Notes: generated by a model from the sequence alone, not told the origin. Shown: positions 24,274-37,533, counted from the stretch's first letter. The stretch: 64,000 nucleotides of DNA from Adineta steineri (GCA_905250115.1 CAJNOI010000129.1:1-64000), one strand, 5' to 3'. Numbers and translations are program-made.

Positions 24274-27200
24274 CTATTTTTTAGGACCGGTGCCAGTTAT
24301 AGCTTTCGTTGGACCACTTTTGCCCTTGGCACTAGACGGCCGCTCAGGTTGTAATTCTTGTATTCCTTTTCTAACTTCTTCAAGTACTTGAGTTGAATAG
24401 TCCATACCGCCATCATCTTCTTCATCTGTTAAGTCGTTCTTATCAAATTCTCGTGCACAAGATTCTAATAATTCTTTTTTAAGGTTTTTAGCCCATTTCC
24501 ATTTTTCTGTTAAATCATTTTGATTATAATGACGAGGAGGCATAAAACAACAACCGCAACAACGATTAAAAACTGAAAGTATTTGATATTTAAGAATATC
24601 AAAATCAGCTGCTAATTCATAGAGCATATCAAGACGTGTATTTTTAGCAGAATCCATCATTGGTCCAATTTCACCAACAGCCAAACCTATATTATTATAT
24701 TATTAATACAAATAAATAAAAGAGATAATTAAAGTTTTTCTTACCAACAAGAAGATTAGATACAAGAATTGTCATAATAATAGCAAGTAGAATCAATATG
24801 ACCACACACATCTTATAATACGCTGTAGTACTACTATTATACAAAAGATCATCAAAACCAACTTCACCGCCTGCCATTAATACTAAAAAAAGAATATTAT
24901 TTAAAATTAAGAAAAACAAGACAAATAAACATACGTATTTTGCCTAAACTAGATCCAACAGTACTGAATTGAGCAAAATTTTGAAAGACCATAAAAAAAG
25001 TTAAGCCAAATGCACAAAGAAAAATCATTAAAACTGGTACAAAGAGTAAAAATCGAATTAAAATTTGTTTCATCATAATTACATAAATACCAAATATAGG
25101 TACATATTGTGTATAATAAAGTAATGATATATAACCAAGAAAAAGACCACATGCACCAACTTCCCATTGATTTGGACAACGCATTGTAACTCTTGATTGA
25201 AAATCATAATCAAATATAAAATAATAAGCAAATCCAAGTGAAATTAATTCAAGAAGAAATGTAAAAATTTTAGTCCAGCTAGTTCTTAGATAACCAATAA
25301 TAAGCCATATATTTTTTACGAGAACTAATATCATAAAAACATACAGAACAGTTTTTAAAACATCATCGGTTGTTTCTTTTAAAGCAGTATTACTAGTTCC
25401 AAGTGCATCAGCAACATTCTGACATAAACCATAATCAAAATCAAAACCTGTTAGACTATAATAATATTGAGGTTGAGTTGCTCGTACAACAATTGTTGTA
25501 AATATACCAAGAAAAGCAGCAAAAAGAAGAAAACTAATCAGAAAAAGTAGAAGACTAATACCATAAAATTTTTGATTAACGAGACTTCGACTTAATGGAT
25601 GGGCCATTAGTTTATATTGATTATGAACAGCCATAAGAAAAAGTGGATGATTCATAACTAATGTTTTGTAATCAACTGTATATGGTTCATCTTTTTCAAT
25701 AGCGTCATATTTAACAGAAGCATGACCATCACTATTCAAATTACTATTGAGATTACCTGGAAAATAAAACAAATAGTTTAATATATATATATCAATTATT
25801 TTATATGGATTTTAGACACAAAAATTGAAAACTGTTAACAATAGCTCTATCCATGCAAACCGATGTAAAAGTAATGATACTTTCAAAAACTCACTACACG
25901 ACCCGTCGAAGAGCAGTTTATCAGGTCTTGCAAGGAATAAGCTCAAACTGCGGAATCACCTTGAGTGTATAAGGTAGACCCTAATAAACTATAGAAAAAG
26001 CTAAAAAGCATAAGTGCTGCTTGACCTTTTTACTAGAGTTGTAATCGTTTTTCTTTCCGTAACTCGGGCTCGGGCTCGGGCTCGGACTTAAGCTCGGGTG
26101 TAGCGATAGGTGTGGATGACAGTGGGGGTGAGAGTATGGATGTGCTGAGTGCGGGTAATATCCTTTTTACTCTCACTCATATTTTCACCCACACTCATCC
26201 CGAGCCCCGACCGAGCCCGAGCCTAACCGAACCCTAGAGGCTCCGGTTCAGTACATCCCTAGCTCAGACATATGCTTTTGACTTAGTGATTACCTTTTGC
26301 CCAATTTCGAATAACGTATTGATCTTCTAAAAATTCGTAATCGAAAAATATTCTATGTATCTTGGATGTTTCACTTCCAATTGTTGTTGTACATTTTTCA
26401 AGAATTGCAAGCGCCATGTCAGGCATAGTAACAATTAATTTTCGCATTGGTGTATCAGCTGTTCGACGATCTAAACCCATACGACATGTATAGAACGAAA
26501 ATCGATCTACACATTTACAACATGGTATACAACAAGTTTCATGACATGATTCATTTCCAAATGTACAACATGGTTCACGACGACTTTCATAGAGTTGTGC
26601 ATTACGCATTAATTCAAATATATAATCATGATCAATTAAATATTGAACAGTATTTTTATTTTTTTGTTCAATTGCTACTTCTAAACAATTAAAACCTCGA
26701 TTATTTGTTTGTAATAAATTTGCACCACGATGTAATAATGTTTTAACTTCTGAAGATGTACCAGATCCACATGCAATATGTAATGGTGATTCTCGATGAA
26801 TATTTAATGCATCTATGACAGCACCAGCAGAAATAAGATGTTCAATGCATTCTGTACGATCTCGATTTTCTTCTTCACTTGTTTCAGACGATCGAACAGC
26901 CTCGTGTAATGGTGTATGATCATTTATATCAAGTGCATGCAAATCGGCGTCGTGAGAAATCATTAAATCAATAATCTTTACATCACCTAGAAAGAAATTA
27001 AAGTATTATCTTGTAGTTATCAAATTTTCAAATTTACCTTTTGCTGCAGCCTTATGTAAACTTGTTTGTAATTCATCATCACCTTTATCAATGAGTTTTT
27101 TCGAATCAGGTACTGTTTTAATCATTTGTTCAACAATTTTACTAAATCCCTTATTGATAGCTTCATGAAAAGGTGTGTATCCACTATTATTTCGAACTTC

Positions 27201-28814
27201 TAACATTTTTAAAGTTTGACCTTGATCAATAGGTAATAGTTTGTCACACATATATTGATTATTTTTTTGTGCACAAATATGTAATGCTGTATTACCCATA
27301 ACATCAACCGATGTCATATTGGATCCATATTGTTTAACTTTACCTAATAAACTATCAGTAATTGCTTCATCTGGATATTCTGCACATATATGTAATACTG
27401 TACGTTCCAAATCATTACTTGATTTTTCTAATATAGTTTTATCACAATAATTATCATTAAGAAGAATTTGAATGCATTCATATCGACGATTTTTAACTGC
27501 TATCATTAATGGAGTAAAACCCTCTTTTGAAATTCCTGTTGACATAGTATTTTTATCAAAAAAACCTGATAATTTAGGATCTTGAAGTCGTTTATATCCG
27601 TGTAATTCACGACAAGCTAAATTAAGGATATAAGTCTTCGTTTCTTCTGTTGGAACTAATTCCGATAACGTATCAGGATTATTAAAACGAACAGCAGCAT
27701 GAAGAAGTGAACGTACACCTTGATTACTACCTGGTGTATCAGATTGTTTCTCTAAATATTGTTGAACTTTATCATCATGACCATATTCAGCTGCCCATTC
27801 AAATGGTGTTTTATTATCGATTGTTTTCATTTGAAATAAGTCTTGGTGTAGAGGAAATAGTGAAAACATTTCTGGTCCTTTTCCATAACGATAAGCATAA
27901 TGATATGCTGTAGCTCCTTTTACATCAGGTATCTATTTAAAACAAATATTTTTTAGCATAAAGAATACCCATCTTCGTATTCTATTAAAATCGTTTTTAG
28001 ACTTAAAAAATTAAACTTACATTAACTCGTGCACCCTTGCCTAATAACATATTACAAATACTAATACGATTTCTCATAATTGCATGATGTAATGCTGTTC
28101 GTCCTTTATCATCTCGCATATTTACACGAATGTCCTCGTGTTTTAGTAAAATATGTAATACCGAATCCTAATAATATAAATAAGAAATGAAAATATATTT
28201 TATTATAGATGTTTCGATCTACTTGTTGTGTATCTTTTATTTTTTCTTCAAGTTGTCTTGAACAAGCAGCTAAATGGAGTGGTGTTTGACCAGCCCAACC
28301 CAATAAATTAACGTCTAAACTCCGAATAATATAAATAAAATGTAATAATATATATTATTTCTTACTGCATTGATACTCTTTGTTGATTAATTTTTCACAA
28401 ACATATTTATTATTGGATCGAATAGCATAATGAAGTGGTGCATAACTATTTTCATCATCAAGTTTTTCAGTTATTTTCTTTTTACTTCCTTTATACTGCA
28501 ATCGACTAAAACGTATTTCAATACTATCCCATCGAACCTTTGTTCTTTCTTCATCTTGACAACATGCAGCCTAATCATATGAGGATCATTCATAAAAAAT
28601 AATTGACTTTTTTTTTTGTCAAAAATAATCTTACTTGTTTCAGTTGTTCATAAATTGTGTGCATCGCTTTTTTTTCCGTATCTTCTTCGGGTGTTATATT
28701 CTGCTTTGGAATAGGCCGTAATAAATCCATTGGAATAATCGTGCTTGCTGGCAGCGCAGGTGCTACTTTAGCAGAATTAGGACGATGTGTATTGTCATTA
28801 TTCGAATTTTTCAT
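24274..28814 (-). CDS. TRPA1-like ankyrin-repeat cation channel
   Basis: The model is complement(join(24274..24686, 24745..24882, 24935..25756, 26294..26986, 27038..27932, 28021..28167, 28223..28314, 28366..28570, 28635..28814)), 1194 residues from ATG 28814, all phases consistent. Frame stays open to a possible acceptor at 28838, so an upstream exon may exist. Many ankyrin repeats run from about residue 85 to 680 (TPLHLAAC, TALHHAI, TALHICA, TPFHEAI, TPLHEAV). Six helices follow in the 25756-24745 exons: S1 near SLLLFLISFLLFAAFLGIF, a pore region KILLMAGGEVGFDDLL, then S6 running into SNLLVGLAVGEIG, which closely matches the TRPA1 S6 end. Length fits TRPA1 (about 1100-1200). The linker between the ankyrin repeats and S1 holds an unusual Cys cluster (CCTFGNESCHETCCIPCCKC), and the C-terminal tail has CCGCC. 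Probable plasma-membrane sensor of irritants or heat. The 537-bp intron 25757-26293 carries a GC-rich palindromic element. Confidence 0.9.
26063..26223. repeat. Compound GC-rich palindrome inside a TRPA1-like intron
   Basis: Outer arms are repeated CTCGGG units (26063-26082 and again near 26092-26099), answered by CGAGCCCCGACCGAGCCCGA near 26201-26220. Nested inside are GTGTGGATG, GTGGGGGTGAGAGT and the opposing CTCTCACTCA, CACCCACACTCATCC. The element is far more GC-rich than its surroundings and occupies the only long intron of this gene. Confidence 0.7.
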
Positions 28815-28839
28815 TTGAGTAACTGAATTTTCAAAATCT

Positions 28840-30414
28840 AAAATAAAATTAGTGAGATCAATTCACAAAACACATATTTCGATTAGTCTAATAAGACTAT
28901 TAACCAGATCATTCTTGAAATTATTCTATATTGAACGAGAGTGACTTAGTATTTTTCAAGGTAAAAGAATCACTTTAAAAGTAAAAAATATTGATCTGAT
29001 GACTCATTAAAAATCTTTAGTTTCAAAACGCTAGGAAAATACTAGTTCTAACAGTTATTCAATGTGGAACTAAATTAAACGAATCCTGGTGGTTTTTTAA
29101 CATTTTTTGGTCTGAAAAAATCAAATCTGGACAGTATAAGTACTGAAAATAATTCTTACCTTATTGATAAGTAAACTTGTGCTTGAAATTCTATAATTTA
29201 AAATGTTAACAAATATTGTTTTGCACAGAGTTTTTATGACGACGCTGAAAAACAAACGGATTAGTAACGGTTTGCAACACACAATTTTTTCGTTCTGTCT
29301 TTCTTACTCTAAAAACAGAAACATGGTAACCGTTTTAATTTTTTTTTTGGTTAGTGAATGACGATTTATATATACAAACTGCTATGGTTGCATACTCTGT
29401 CATTGATTGTATATGAAGGTAGGTTGTTGTTTACCTTATGATTCGATTCATCAACAATATGACAAGAAGAGCAGTAAAAGCGTATTTCAAACAAAAAAAA
29501 ACAATTTTTTTTTCATCCAGCAACGAAGAAACTGTTACTTCTTAACAACAAAACAATTTTATCCATGTGCCATTGCAAAGCTATTAAACTTAAATATTCT
29601 ATAGTATAAAAATTTATTTCTTTTCTTCTCTTGTATTTACTTGCATGCATATGTTGGTTTAAATAAATTCAATTCGAAATAACAACACGTCAAAGGAATG
29701 TGAATAAAGTAGAAAAATATAAAATACTCAAGAGAATATTTAGATATACATGAAATTCTATTGGACAAAGGTGTGTGTACAAGATTGAAAAAGAGATACA
29801 TGACGACATATTGTGTTAAAAACAATCATAGGATAAAGTTGTTGAGATACGTTAAAGGATAGAGAAGATGTAATAACACGAATTAGAAAGATGATGAATC
29901 AACTGAAGGGTAATAACATTTATAGAATAAATGTGACGTTGCCATTTATTGCGTTTCATAGATTGTTTTGCTTTTGTTTTTTCTCAGAGAATTTTGTAAC
30001 CTTGATAGTTTAAGTCTTTTTATGAAAATTTCTTTCATTTTATCCTCACGCACATTCTAATTCATATAATCTTTTCAATTTGATATTAGAATAATCAATA
30101 GACGAAACACCATCTTGAGGGTGAGTGTGGGTATGCACGACTCCTTCTCTTCATCAACATCCACATGAATCGTATAAAAAATTCTCAGTTGATTTATATT
30201 CACATGAGAATAATGGAGAATGGGAACTGTTGCGACAATTTGTAGCGGCAGAGAGAATATAAATAGAGATGGCGCTAATTCGAACGAATATTTTATAGAG
30301 GTTAATAATGATATATGACGATGGCGCATCTTTGTTTCGAATAAATTATTTTTAAGTCTATATCCTTCACAACTATTACGTAACAACATTTCATATCTAT
30401 CGTTTTGATTAACA
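28840..30414. other. Spacer between divergent TRPA1-like and PC-esterase genes
   Basis: No gene is supported. It may contain promoters for both genes and an upstream non-coding exon of the channel. 30113-30132 reads TCTTGAGGGTGAGTGTGGGT, a single-arm member of the telomere-like repeat family. Confidence 0.5.
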
Positions 30415-31999
30415 ATGGCTTCTTCGTCATCGTTACTTGATCATTCATTTACTACAGCATCTTCTTCTAATCCTTTGAGTTCTATTCAAGCTTTAGGTGA
30501 AATTCCTTTTCTAAAACCTGCTCATTCTATCTCTTCTTCCACTGCTACTATTGATGGCATATCTATTGAAACAACTAAAAATTCGTTTCCTGTCTTTGAT
30601 CACACTGATAATTTACGTATTTTTCAAGGGAAAAAGATAGTTTTCTTTGGAGATAGTGCTATACGATTACTCTATCGTGATTTATCAAAATTATTACACA
30701 AAAACAAATTCATGTCTGAGATTGAACTCAGTAAACAACGTTACGATCATCCACTATATGTCAGTAAGTATCAATTAATAATCTAAAAAGACGATTCTTT
30801 TCTTCCGCACAATACATATTATGATTGTACAGTCAGATTAAAAACTTTATAATTGAATCTAAAGATTTTTTTTGCATATTAGATGAAATTTCAATTGAAA
30901 CAAATGGTCTTGCTGGAATAAGTGATCGTATTGATTGTCGTCGTTTTATTTGTAAAGAATCATCGACTATATTATATTTGATTTATTTGGAAACAATTTT
31001 GAATGCAGAAAATTCTTTAACTGTTGAATGGTTACAACAAATTGTGGAATATCAATCAATTGATATTCTTATAGTATCATGTGCATATCTCGATTTATCA
31101 TTGTATGTATTTTATTCTCTTTATCGTAGAGAAGAATCTTGCAAACATAAATTGTATGTCCGTAGGGTCACAAAAAACATCGAAAATCTGTTTTTCACGG
31201 TTTTCAGTTGTTTTTACAGTAAATGTGAAGACGATGTATTACGACGAGAAAGAGCTAAGCGAGTCCTGGGACTACCGTTACTTATTATTTTGCTTTTTCT
31301 GAAATATACTAAAATATTTCTTATCTATTTAATTAGTCGTCAATTAGAAACTTTAAATAAAGATTATGATACAACTTTACAAAGTTTTATACCTCAATTG
31401 TCAATTGTCTTATCAAAATTAAATTCAGCTTTTTGTGATCATAAACAATATGAATCCATTAAGATATGGATATCACCTATTCCGTACAAAATTAATGATA
31501 TTAAACAATATCAACAATATACTCAACTTCTTGATATATGTCTATATATTACGAATCAATTTAAATTCAATCAATTAAGACACATGGATCCATGGATTCA
31601 TTGTTATAAAAGACTTTATGTTAAAGATTCGTATAATATTTCATCAGAAGGTATATATTTAATTATTGATTAGTATTTGAAGAAAGAATCTTTGTTAAAT
31701 ATTTAGGAATTCGTCTATTAACAAATCAAATAATTGAAATTGTTGAAGAGAAACAACTTCGTCCATTATATCGAGATCTTTTACAGACAACTCGTGTACC
31801 TATTGTTATTTCTCTAACATCAATTCCAATGATAAACTCAACAGTTCCTATTCAAGTAGATATAGAAGATGAAAATCGACAAATTATGATGGAAAAAAGA
31901 AGAGCTCAATTTGAAATCACGAAAAGAGAAGGAAGAAAAAGACGTCGAGCGAATAAAAAACAGGAACAAAAAAAAATGAAAAATAAAATACCTTCATGA
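30415..31999 (+). CDS. PC-esterase (PCED1/FAM113-type) SGNH-like protein
   Basis: The model is join(30415..30763, 30865..31102, 31337..31650, 31707..31999), 397 residues. The catalytic block I motif VFFGDSAIRLLYRDL (nucleophile Ser in GDS) and the later DSYNISSEGIRLLTNQII match the PCED1 pattern, in which a final Asp-x-x-His-like motif precedes the C-terminal helix. Here the expected His is replaced, so activity is uncertain. The first intron could instead end at 30882, which is in phase with the chosen 30864 and removes six residues. I preferred the longer exon because it supplies the conserved F/D before EISIETNG. The 234-bp intron 31103-31336 joins DLS to the family's Y-x3-L region at the right spacing. 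The C-terminus is a Lys/Arg-rich tail. PC-esterases are predicted acyl esterases acting on modified glycans or glycoproteins. Confidence 0.75.
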
Positions 32000-33029
32000 A
32001 AAAAGAAAGATCTTAAATGAGTTCAGATATGAATAAAATATCATTAATTTACATGTAACATTTTATTTCTTTTTCTTCGAACATTCTGTTTTGTAGATAT
32101 CTGTTGATCGTTGGTCTGTACGACAACTACAATCTAATTTATTCTATATAAATAATAGATTAATATGAATATAAGTGAGGGATAAAATATTTCATCTGAC
32201 AATAATCGAACTATATTTTGATTGTCAATACGCATCTATTCAGACATCTCTAGACTTGAGAAAGAATTATAACAGCAATAAAAAAAACCTAATATCAATA
32301 GTAACAGTCATAATGGAATGAATTTTACGATTATTCTTTCACAATTGTTCAATGCGGATAAATGAATGATTAAATATTGAAATTGGATATTAGCAAAAGA
32401 TGTTTTTATAGTACATCAAAGTTTTATCTATAGTGAAACAAGTCAATATTTTTCAATGATTCAAAATTTCTTTTATAGTATGAGTTTGGAGTGATTCTAA
32501 CATATTTGTTAACTTTTACTCTCCTGATAAAAGTCATTGATATTAACAAAATCAAATACAGGTTTTTTTTTCATAAAAAGAACGAAATTTGTTAAGTTCT
32601 TGACTCTTTATTGAAGACTAAATAGCACAAAAAACAATCACATACGAGGAACTAAAGATGGCAATTGTTTGGTCGTTAATCGTACTGGCTGAGAATTCAA
32701 TGGTCTGCCAATATGTAACCTCTCGACATCATGACACCATAGTGTCACAATATTCAGCTGTCTGATGTTTATTTCTATGCAAGCGAATTTAAAAGGGTAT
32801 TCATTACGATTGATTGTGTTAGTTTCACACACCACTAAAGTTCATGATACATATGCATCGACGACAGTTAAAAAGTGAATGTATACAAAAACTAGTTCTC
32901 TCATAATTACAATTAGAACATCAAGATTTGAAATAAGATTGAAGATATATGAGTTTATTCTATGCAAATGTTTTAAAGAATTGCTAATGTACAAAATAAA
33001 GAATACCTCTATAGGTTAAGTCTTTCAGT
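32000..33029. other. AT-rich spacer between convergent genes
   Basis: Only chance ORFs of about 65 codons occur. Both flanking genes end toward this stretch, so it should contain their 3'UTRs. Confidence 0.5.
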
Positions 33030-34984
33030 TTATTTTTTCTTTGTCGTTTTACAAAATCGATTTGGAAAAAAATTAAGAATATATTCTAAATCATCACCAT
33101 CAGGTGATTCCAGAATTCGAATTAATTCAATTTTTGAACAATTAACTCTAGCTTGCTGTTGATCTTCAGTAACTATTGCTAATAATGGTTCATAGTGGAT
33201 AAATAGTTCTACAAGATGTGGAAGATGAGTTCGATAAAGAAGTTGTTCAGCATAATCTGTATGTATATCGGATAAAATAAGTGTAACTAAATGAGTAAAT
33301 TCAATGAAGTTTGTTATTGTCTTTGTTTTCTCTTGTTGTTGAAGTCGATTAATTACTTCAAGTGATTTGAGATAAGGTAAAGCTCGAGCAATAACTCTAA
33401 AAAATGTATCTTCAAACGGTTGTACATCATCGAAAAGTAATAATGTAGTCACATTTGAAAATGTATTCTTATCATCGAAAATTGGAAATCGGTTTGAAAT
33501 AAAATCAAGTCGAGTACCAATAAATGGAAGTGAATAAATTTGACATTGACCATAATTATTGTTGAAATAATCAAGTATACAATCAACAGATTGTTGTTGA
33601 CGACGTACACTTTGACGAATAGTATCCGCATTTGAGTGTGTGTTTGGTAATACTGAACGAATATGAAAATGAAATTCACGTAAATAAGGTAAATATGAAA
33701 TAATATCACTATCTAAATAAAATCCATCAATAAAATGATTCGGTGCACATCTGCCTACACCAATAGCCAAGAATAATGTCAAATATTCGACAGTTAACAA
33801 ACGTTGTAAAAGAGGTAAAATACATTGGTCATATTGAGGAGTATTACGATAGTTTGTTATTGTCAATTCTTTCAAATTAGGACAACGGATCTAAATAAAA
33901 TCAATTGATTTAAATAATAAATTAAAAACAATTCTTACTAATGCCATTTGAGGAATAGTATCATATTCGCGTATACATATAAATACAAGATTTACTACAA
34001 AATAACGAAGTTGCAATCCTAATTGACTAAGTAAACGTATACAGTCATCAAAACTCCATAATGTGATACGAAGATGAGTAAGATGAGGTGACTGAGGAAA
34101 AAACGATTCATCGAAAGTGAGCAGTTTTGGTAAGATACAGTTATCATCGAGTTCAAACGAGACGATAGAACGCATCAATGATAAACAACGAAAAGCAGAT
34201 ATCTTCTGATCCATTGCAACATCTTCATAATCAAAAAGTTGAGATGAGATAGAGAAAAGAGGTTGTCTGCGCATTTTATTGATGAGATTGTTACCTAAAA
34301 ATATATATTATAAATATAAATCTTATAAAACTATAAACAACATTCAAAAGCTTCAATCATTTCTTTTATTCTACAGTGTGACTCTTCTAAAATACATCCA
34401 TATTACAGAACTACATAGTCACACTTTACTTGGACTGCGGATAAAAAGAGTGATTTTGATTGCGACATGAACTATGGAAGAACTAACGTTTTCTACAGAT
34501 CTGTGGTCTTGGTACAATTGTTTATTGAGCATATTTTTTCTCAAGTATGTAGTTTAATTCTAATATAAACATTCAAGAAAATAAATTAATCATATTATAG
34601 TTCACCTAATGTAAAAGTTGTGCCTGTAGTAATGCATTTTTTGCCCATCATTATTTTCAAATGTGTTAAATTTGCTAGAGTTCCACCACAATTTTCTTGA
34701 GCAAATGTGCTGATATCTGTCAAATGTTGAAGATTGAATGCAAGAAATTGTATATTATTGGAAATGTGTGGCATCACATGTGCATAAAATCGTTTCATAA
34801 ATGCTACATATGGTGATTTATAGTAATCAAACGTTAAGTCGAGTGAATGGGATTTTTCTAAGACGATTCGTTCCAGACGATTATTTCCTGTGCCAATAAG
34901 AGAATAAAACAATAAAAATTGTGGTTTAATTCTATTGATGATCGCCAAGATTATTTCGTCGGGTAAATCAAGTAATTCTTTCAT
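33030..34984 (-). CDS. F-box-like / leucine-rich repeat protein
   Basis: The model is complement(join(33030..33890, 33939..34294, 34606..34984)), 531 residues, with 48-bp and 311-bp GT-AG introns. The N terminus LLDLPDEIILAIINRIKP fits the first helix of an F-box-like motif. The remainder consists of irregular leucine-rich units of the form L..L..L.......HL..L (for example SPHLTHLRITLWS, LPYLKSLEVIN, HLVTLILSD, LPHLVELFIHYE). This matches the large group of rotifer F-box/LRR-like proteins that may act as substrate adaptors of SCF ubiquitin ligases. Assignment rests on pattern only. No signal peptide or membrane helix is present, so a cytosolic or nuclear location is expected. Confidence 0.65.
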
Positions 34985-37014
34985 TATAATTATCTACAAA
35001 TAATAAACAAAAATCAATGGTATTCTTAAATGTCTATACCTTTGCGTTTCATAAGCAGCTCATTACTTATTTAAAGTATCCATCCGACTTGTGTGCATAC
35101 GTGTATATCAGTATCGTTGGCCGTCGTACATTGTTTTTATTGCAACCAATCATTAATAAAGGTCTTCACAATCGATGTTAAAAATAGACTATGTGTACTT
35201 TTAGGCCCCGAGCAGCCAGAAAAGATGATTCAAAGAGAAGTCCTCTTTTTTAGATGACTTGCTTAAATTCAATTGTTAATGCCCCAGTTATATGAACGAT
35301 CCGATTGAGTAATCAAATTTATACATCCATAAATACATGAATAAACGTGATGTTATTTATTCTTAAATAGTAGTAGTATTTTCATTGAATATTCAACCGT
35401 TAATAACTTTTCGAAATTCGCTATCCATTAAAAAAGCGGAAATAGTTTTTTTAGAACTTGAAAGTGCAGCTTATTCACTAGTTTCACAGCTTAATTTATT
35501 TAAAATCATGAATCGCTTTTCCCCCTTGCGATACTTGCTTCATATTTAATTAATTTAGTTTTCAGTATCGTTATTTATTACTTTATTCTGATTACAAGCC
35601 ATGTTTTACTCTATGATTATTTATTTTTTTGTTTTCAAATTATAACACTCATATCAATAGTAAAGTAATATTTCTGTAAGAAGGTTCTGAATTAATTAAT
35701 CTCAAATTAAATAACAAATTTTACATGTGAATCAAAAAATTAATTTCACACCAATCAAAAAGGAAATAATTAATAAGCATCGATATTAGAAGTGCGAAGG
35801 AACCAACTCTGAGATTGATGAAAATGTGATGCCTCGTATGAATTTTAGTTGAGTAAATCATCGATGAGAAGCTACCACGACGAAAAACAAATTCTCATTG
35901 ATTCAAAAAAATATACAAACCTCCATTGTGGAGGACAGAAATGTAAATATGGCGAACCTTAGTAACCCAGGAGCAGCAGACATAATTTCTTTCATCAGCC
36001 ACCATTTTCACTATTTCGAAGCCAGCTTTTGAAATAAATCTTTCCGAACATCTTGAGAGTGTAGGTGTCAGTGCGAGTCTTGGTATCAAATTTGATAATC
36101 ACAACCACCCATCCCGTATTATTTCTAGCATGTTTCCTACTAATTCAGTCATTTACTACCGGAATATTAGGTGAAATCAATAAATCATGTATGATAATGA
36201 AGTTACATTTCAAAATTATAGGCTCAATGTTTGTCTAAAATCAAATATTTGAGAAAAATCATGAAAAATTATTTATGATCAATACTAGCATTTGTCTCAT
36301 TTGTACAAATCTCATCACAAAGATAAGTCAAAGACACTCTTCTCTGGTTTATGGTGAAGAGAAGAAATACAATCTGTTAATATTATCGATACTGCACATT
36401 TATTTTAGACGCCATATGTATTATTTCTATCAGAATTAAGCATTTAAGTGAAAGTGCTAGAAATAAAAGACTAGTTTAGATCCATCAGTCGTCTGAAAGT
36501 ATTAATCTATCGATTATGACCATTTTGAGCAGGCTAAATAGAGGAAAAGGCATAAGAATTTGCAAAAAAAATATATAATTATATTAGTAATAGAAATGAA
36601 AATTGTTTGGAAGAATTATTAGTTGCTAATGTGAATGAAAACGAATACAGTTTTGTAAACAACAAAAAGCAAGTAAGAATTAATAATCAGTCAGACAAGT
36701 GTTGAAAAAAACGACAGCTTTATGTACAAAGAGCGCACATTTTTGTGCATTATAAAAATTTATTTTTTGGCAAGAATGAATTTTATAACGTTACTATACA
36801 CAAACAAAGTTGCTTTTTCATCAAAATAAAATTGTTTTTATCGTGTTAAAATGCCGTTTTTTTTCAAAGCTTCTTCGACTGAGTATTATTCTATGTAATT
36901 CTTTTTTGTTGTTCAACCATTCGCTGACTTGCTGGTAGCTGATTTCTTCTTCTCTATTCACTGGTCTTTGAAGTTTTTGTTTTAGATAGAATTTTTCCAA
37001 AAAAATTATATAAA
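34985..37014. other. Long AT-rich spacer
   Basis: No gene is supported. 36051-36071 (TCTTGAGAGTGTAGGTGTCAG) is a degenerate telomere-like arm, followed by a weak C-rich partner near 36101-36113. Confidence 0.5.
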
Positions 37015-37305
37015 ATGATCAGATGGAATATCGAAACACAAAAAAGCGGAATCACTGATACTATGAGAATAAATATCTTAAGTACAATAAGTACTTCGAT
37101 TGATACACATGGAACATCGTCAATGTATAATATTGCGAAGGACATTAAGAAGTGGCTTGATTCAACCTATGGGAACTATTGGAGTGTAATGATTGGTGAC
37201 CCAAACACATGTACAAGCTATATTACATATTCTGAATCTAAATATTTCTGTGTCGAAGAAAAAAGATTGGGATGGAGATTTGTAATTTATAAAAACGCAG
37301 GATAA
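37015..37305 (+). CDS. Divergent dynein light chain (LC8-like)
   Basis: A single-exon ORF of 96 residues. The central part MYNIAKDIKKWLDSTYGNYW and the following SVMIGD, SYITY, KYFCVEE and GWRFVIYKNAG keep the LC8 order: helix IAxxIKxxfDxxYg, the W-x-x-x-x-G strand, the strand ending in an aromatic pair, and the terminal FxxxKxG. Canonical WHCIVG is changed to YWSVMIGD, and the region after it lacks the usual FGSxVT. LC8 proteins dimerise and bind short linear motifs in dynein intermediate chain and many partners; this one has probably drifted in specificity. ATG 37015 is used; ATG 37060 is an alternative that would remove 15 residues. Confidence 0.65.
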   Translation: MIRWNIETQKSGITDTMRINILSTISTSIDTHGTSSMYNIAKDIKKWLDSTYGNYWSVMIGDPNTCTSYITYSESKYFCVEEKRLGWRFVIYKNAG

Positions 37306-37337
37306 TACAAAAGCATGATACGATTGACTACTTTTAT

Positions 37338-37343
37338 AATAAA
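37338..37343 (+). terminator. Poly(A) signal of the dynein light chain gene
   Basis: AATAAA lies 32 bases after the stop codon, supporting 37015-37305 as a transcribed gene. Confidence 0.5.
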
Positions 37344-37509
37344 ACAATTTTTATTGTATGATCATCGACATTGTGCTTTTCTTTTTTTTTTTATAAACGA
37401 TTTAAAAATAAACGAACACATTGATTGAGAATGAAGATGTGGATAATGGTGCCTCTTTTATTTTTCTACTCACATATGCACACTCTCACAATTGATAGCA
37501 AAGTTGCTG

Positions 37510-37533
37510 GGTGGGTGTGGGTGTGGGTGTGGT
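37510..37533 (+). repeat. Telomere-like GGGTGT tandem run
   Basis: GGGTGGGTGTGGGTGTGGG plus GTGTGG gives three to four uninterrupted TGTGGG units. It is preceded by weak C-rich sequence (CACACTCTCAC near 37480). This is the purest tandem stretch of the motif in the window. Confidence 0.75.

Noticed and set aside
34279-34470. Plus-strand ORF of 63 codons in the F-box/LRR locus
   Set aside because: It lies within the 311-bp intron of the minus-strand gene and shows no coding character.
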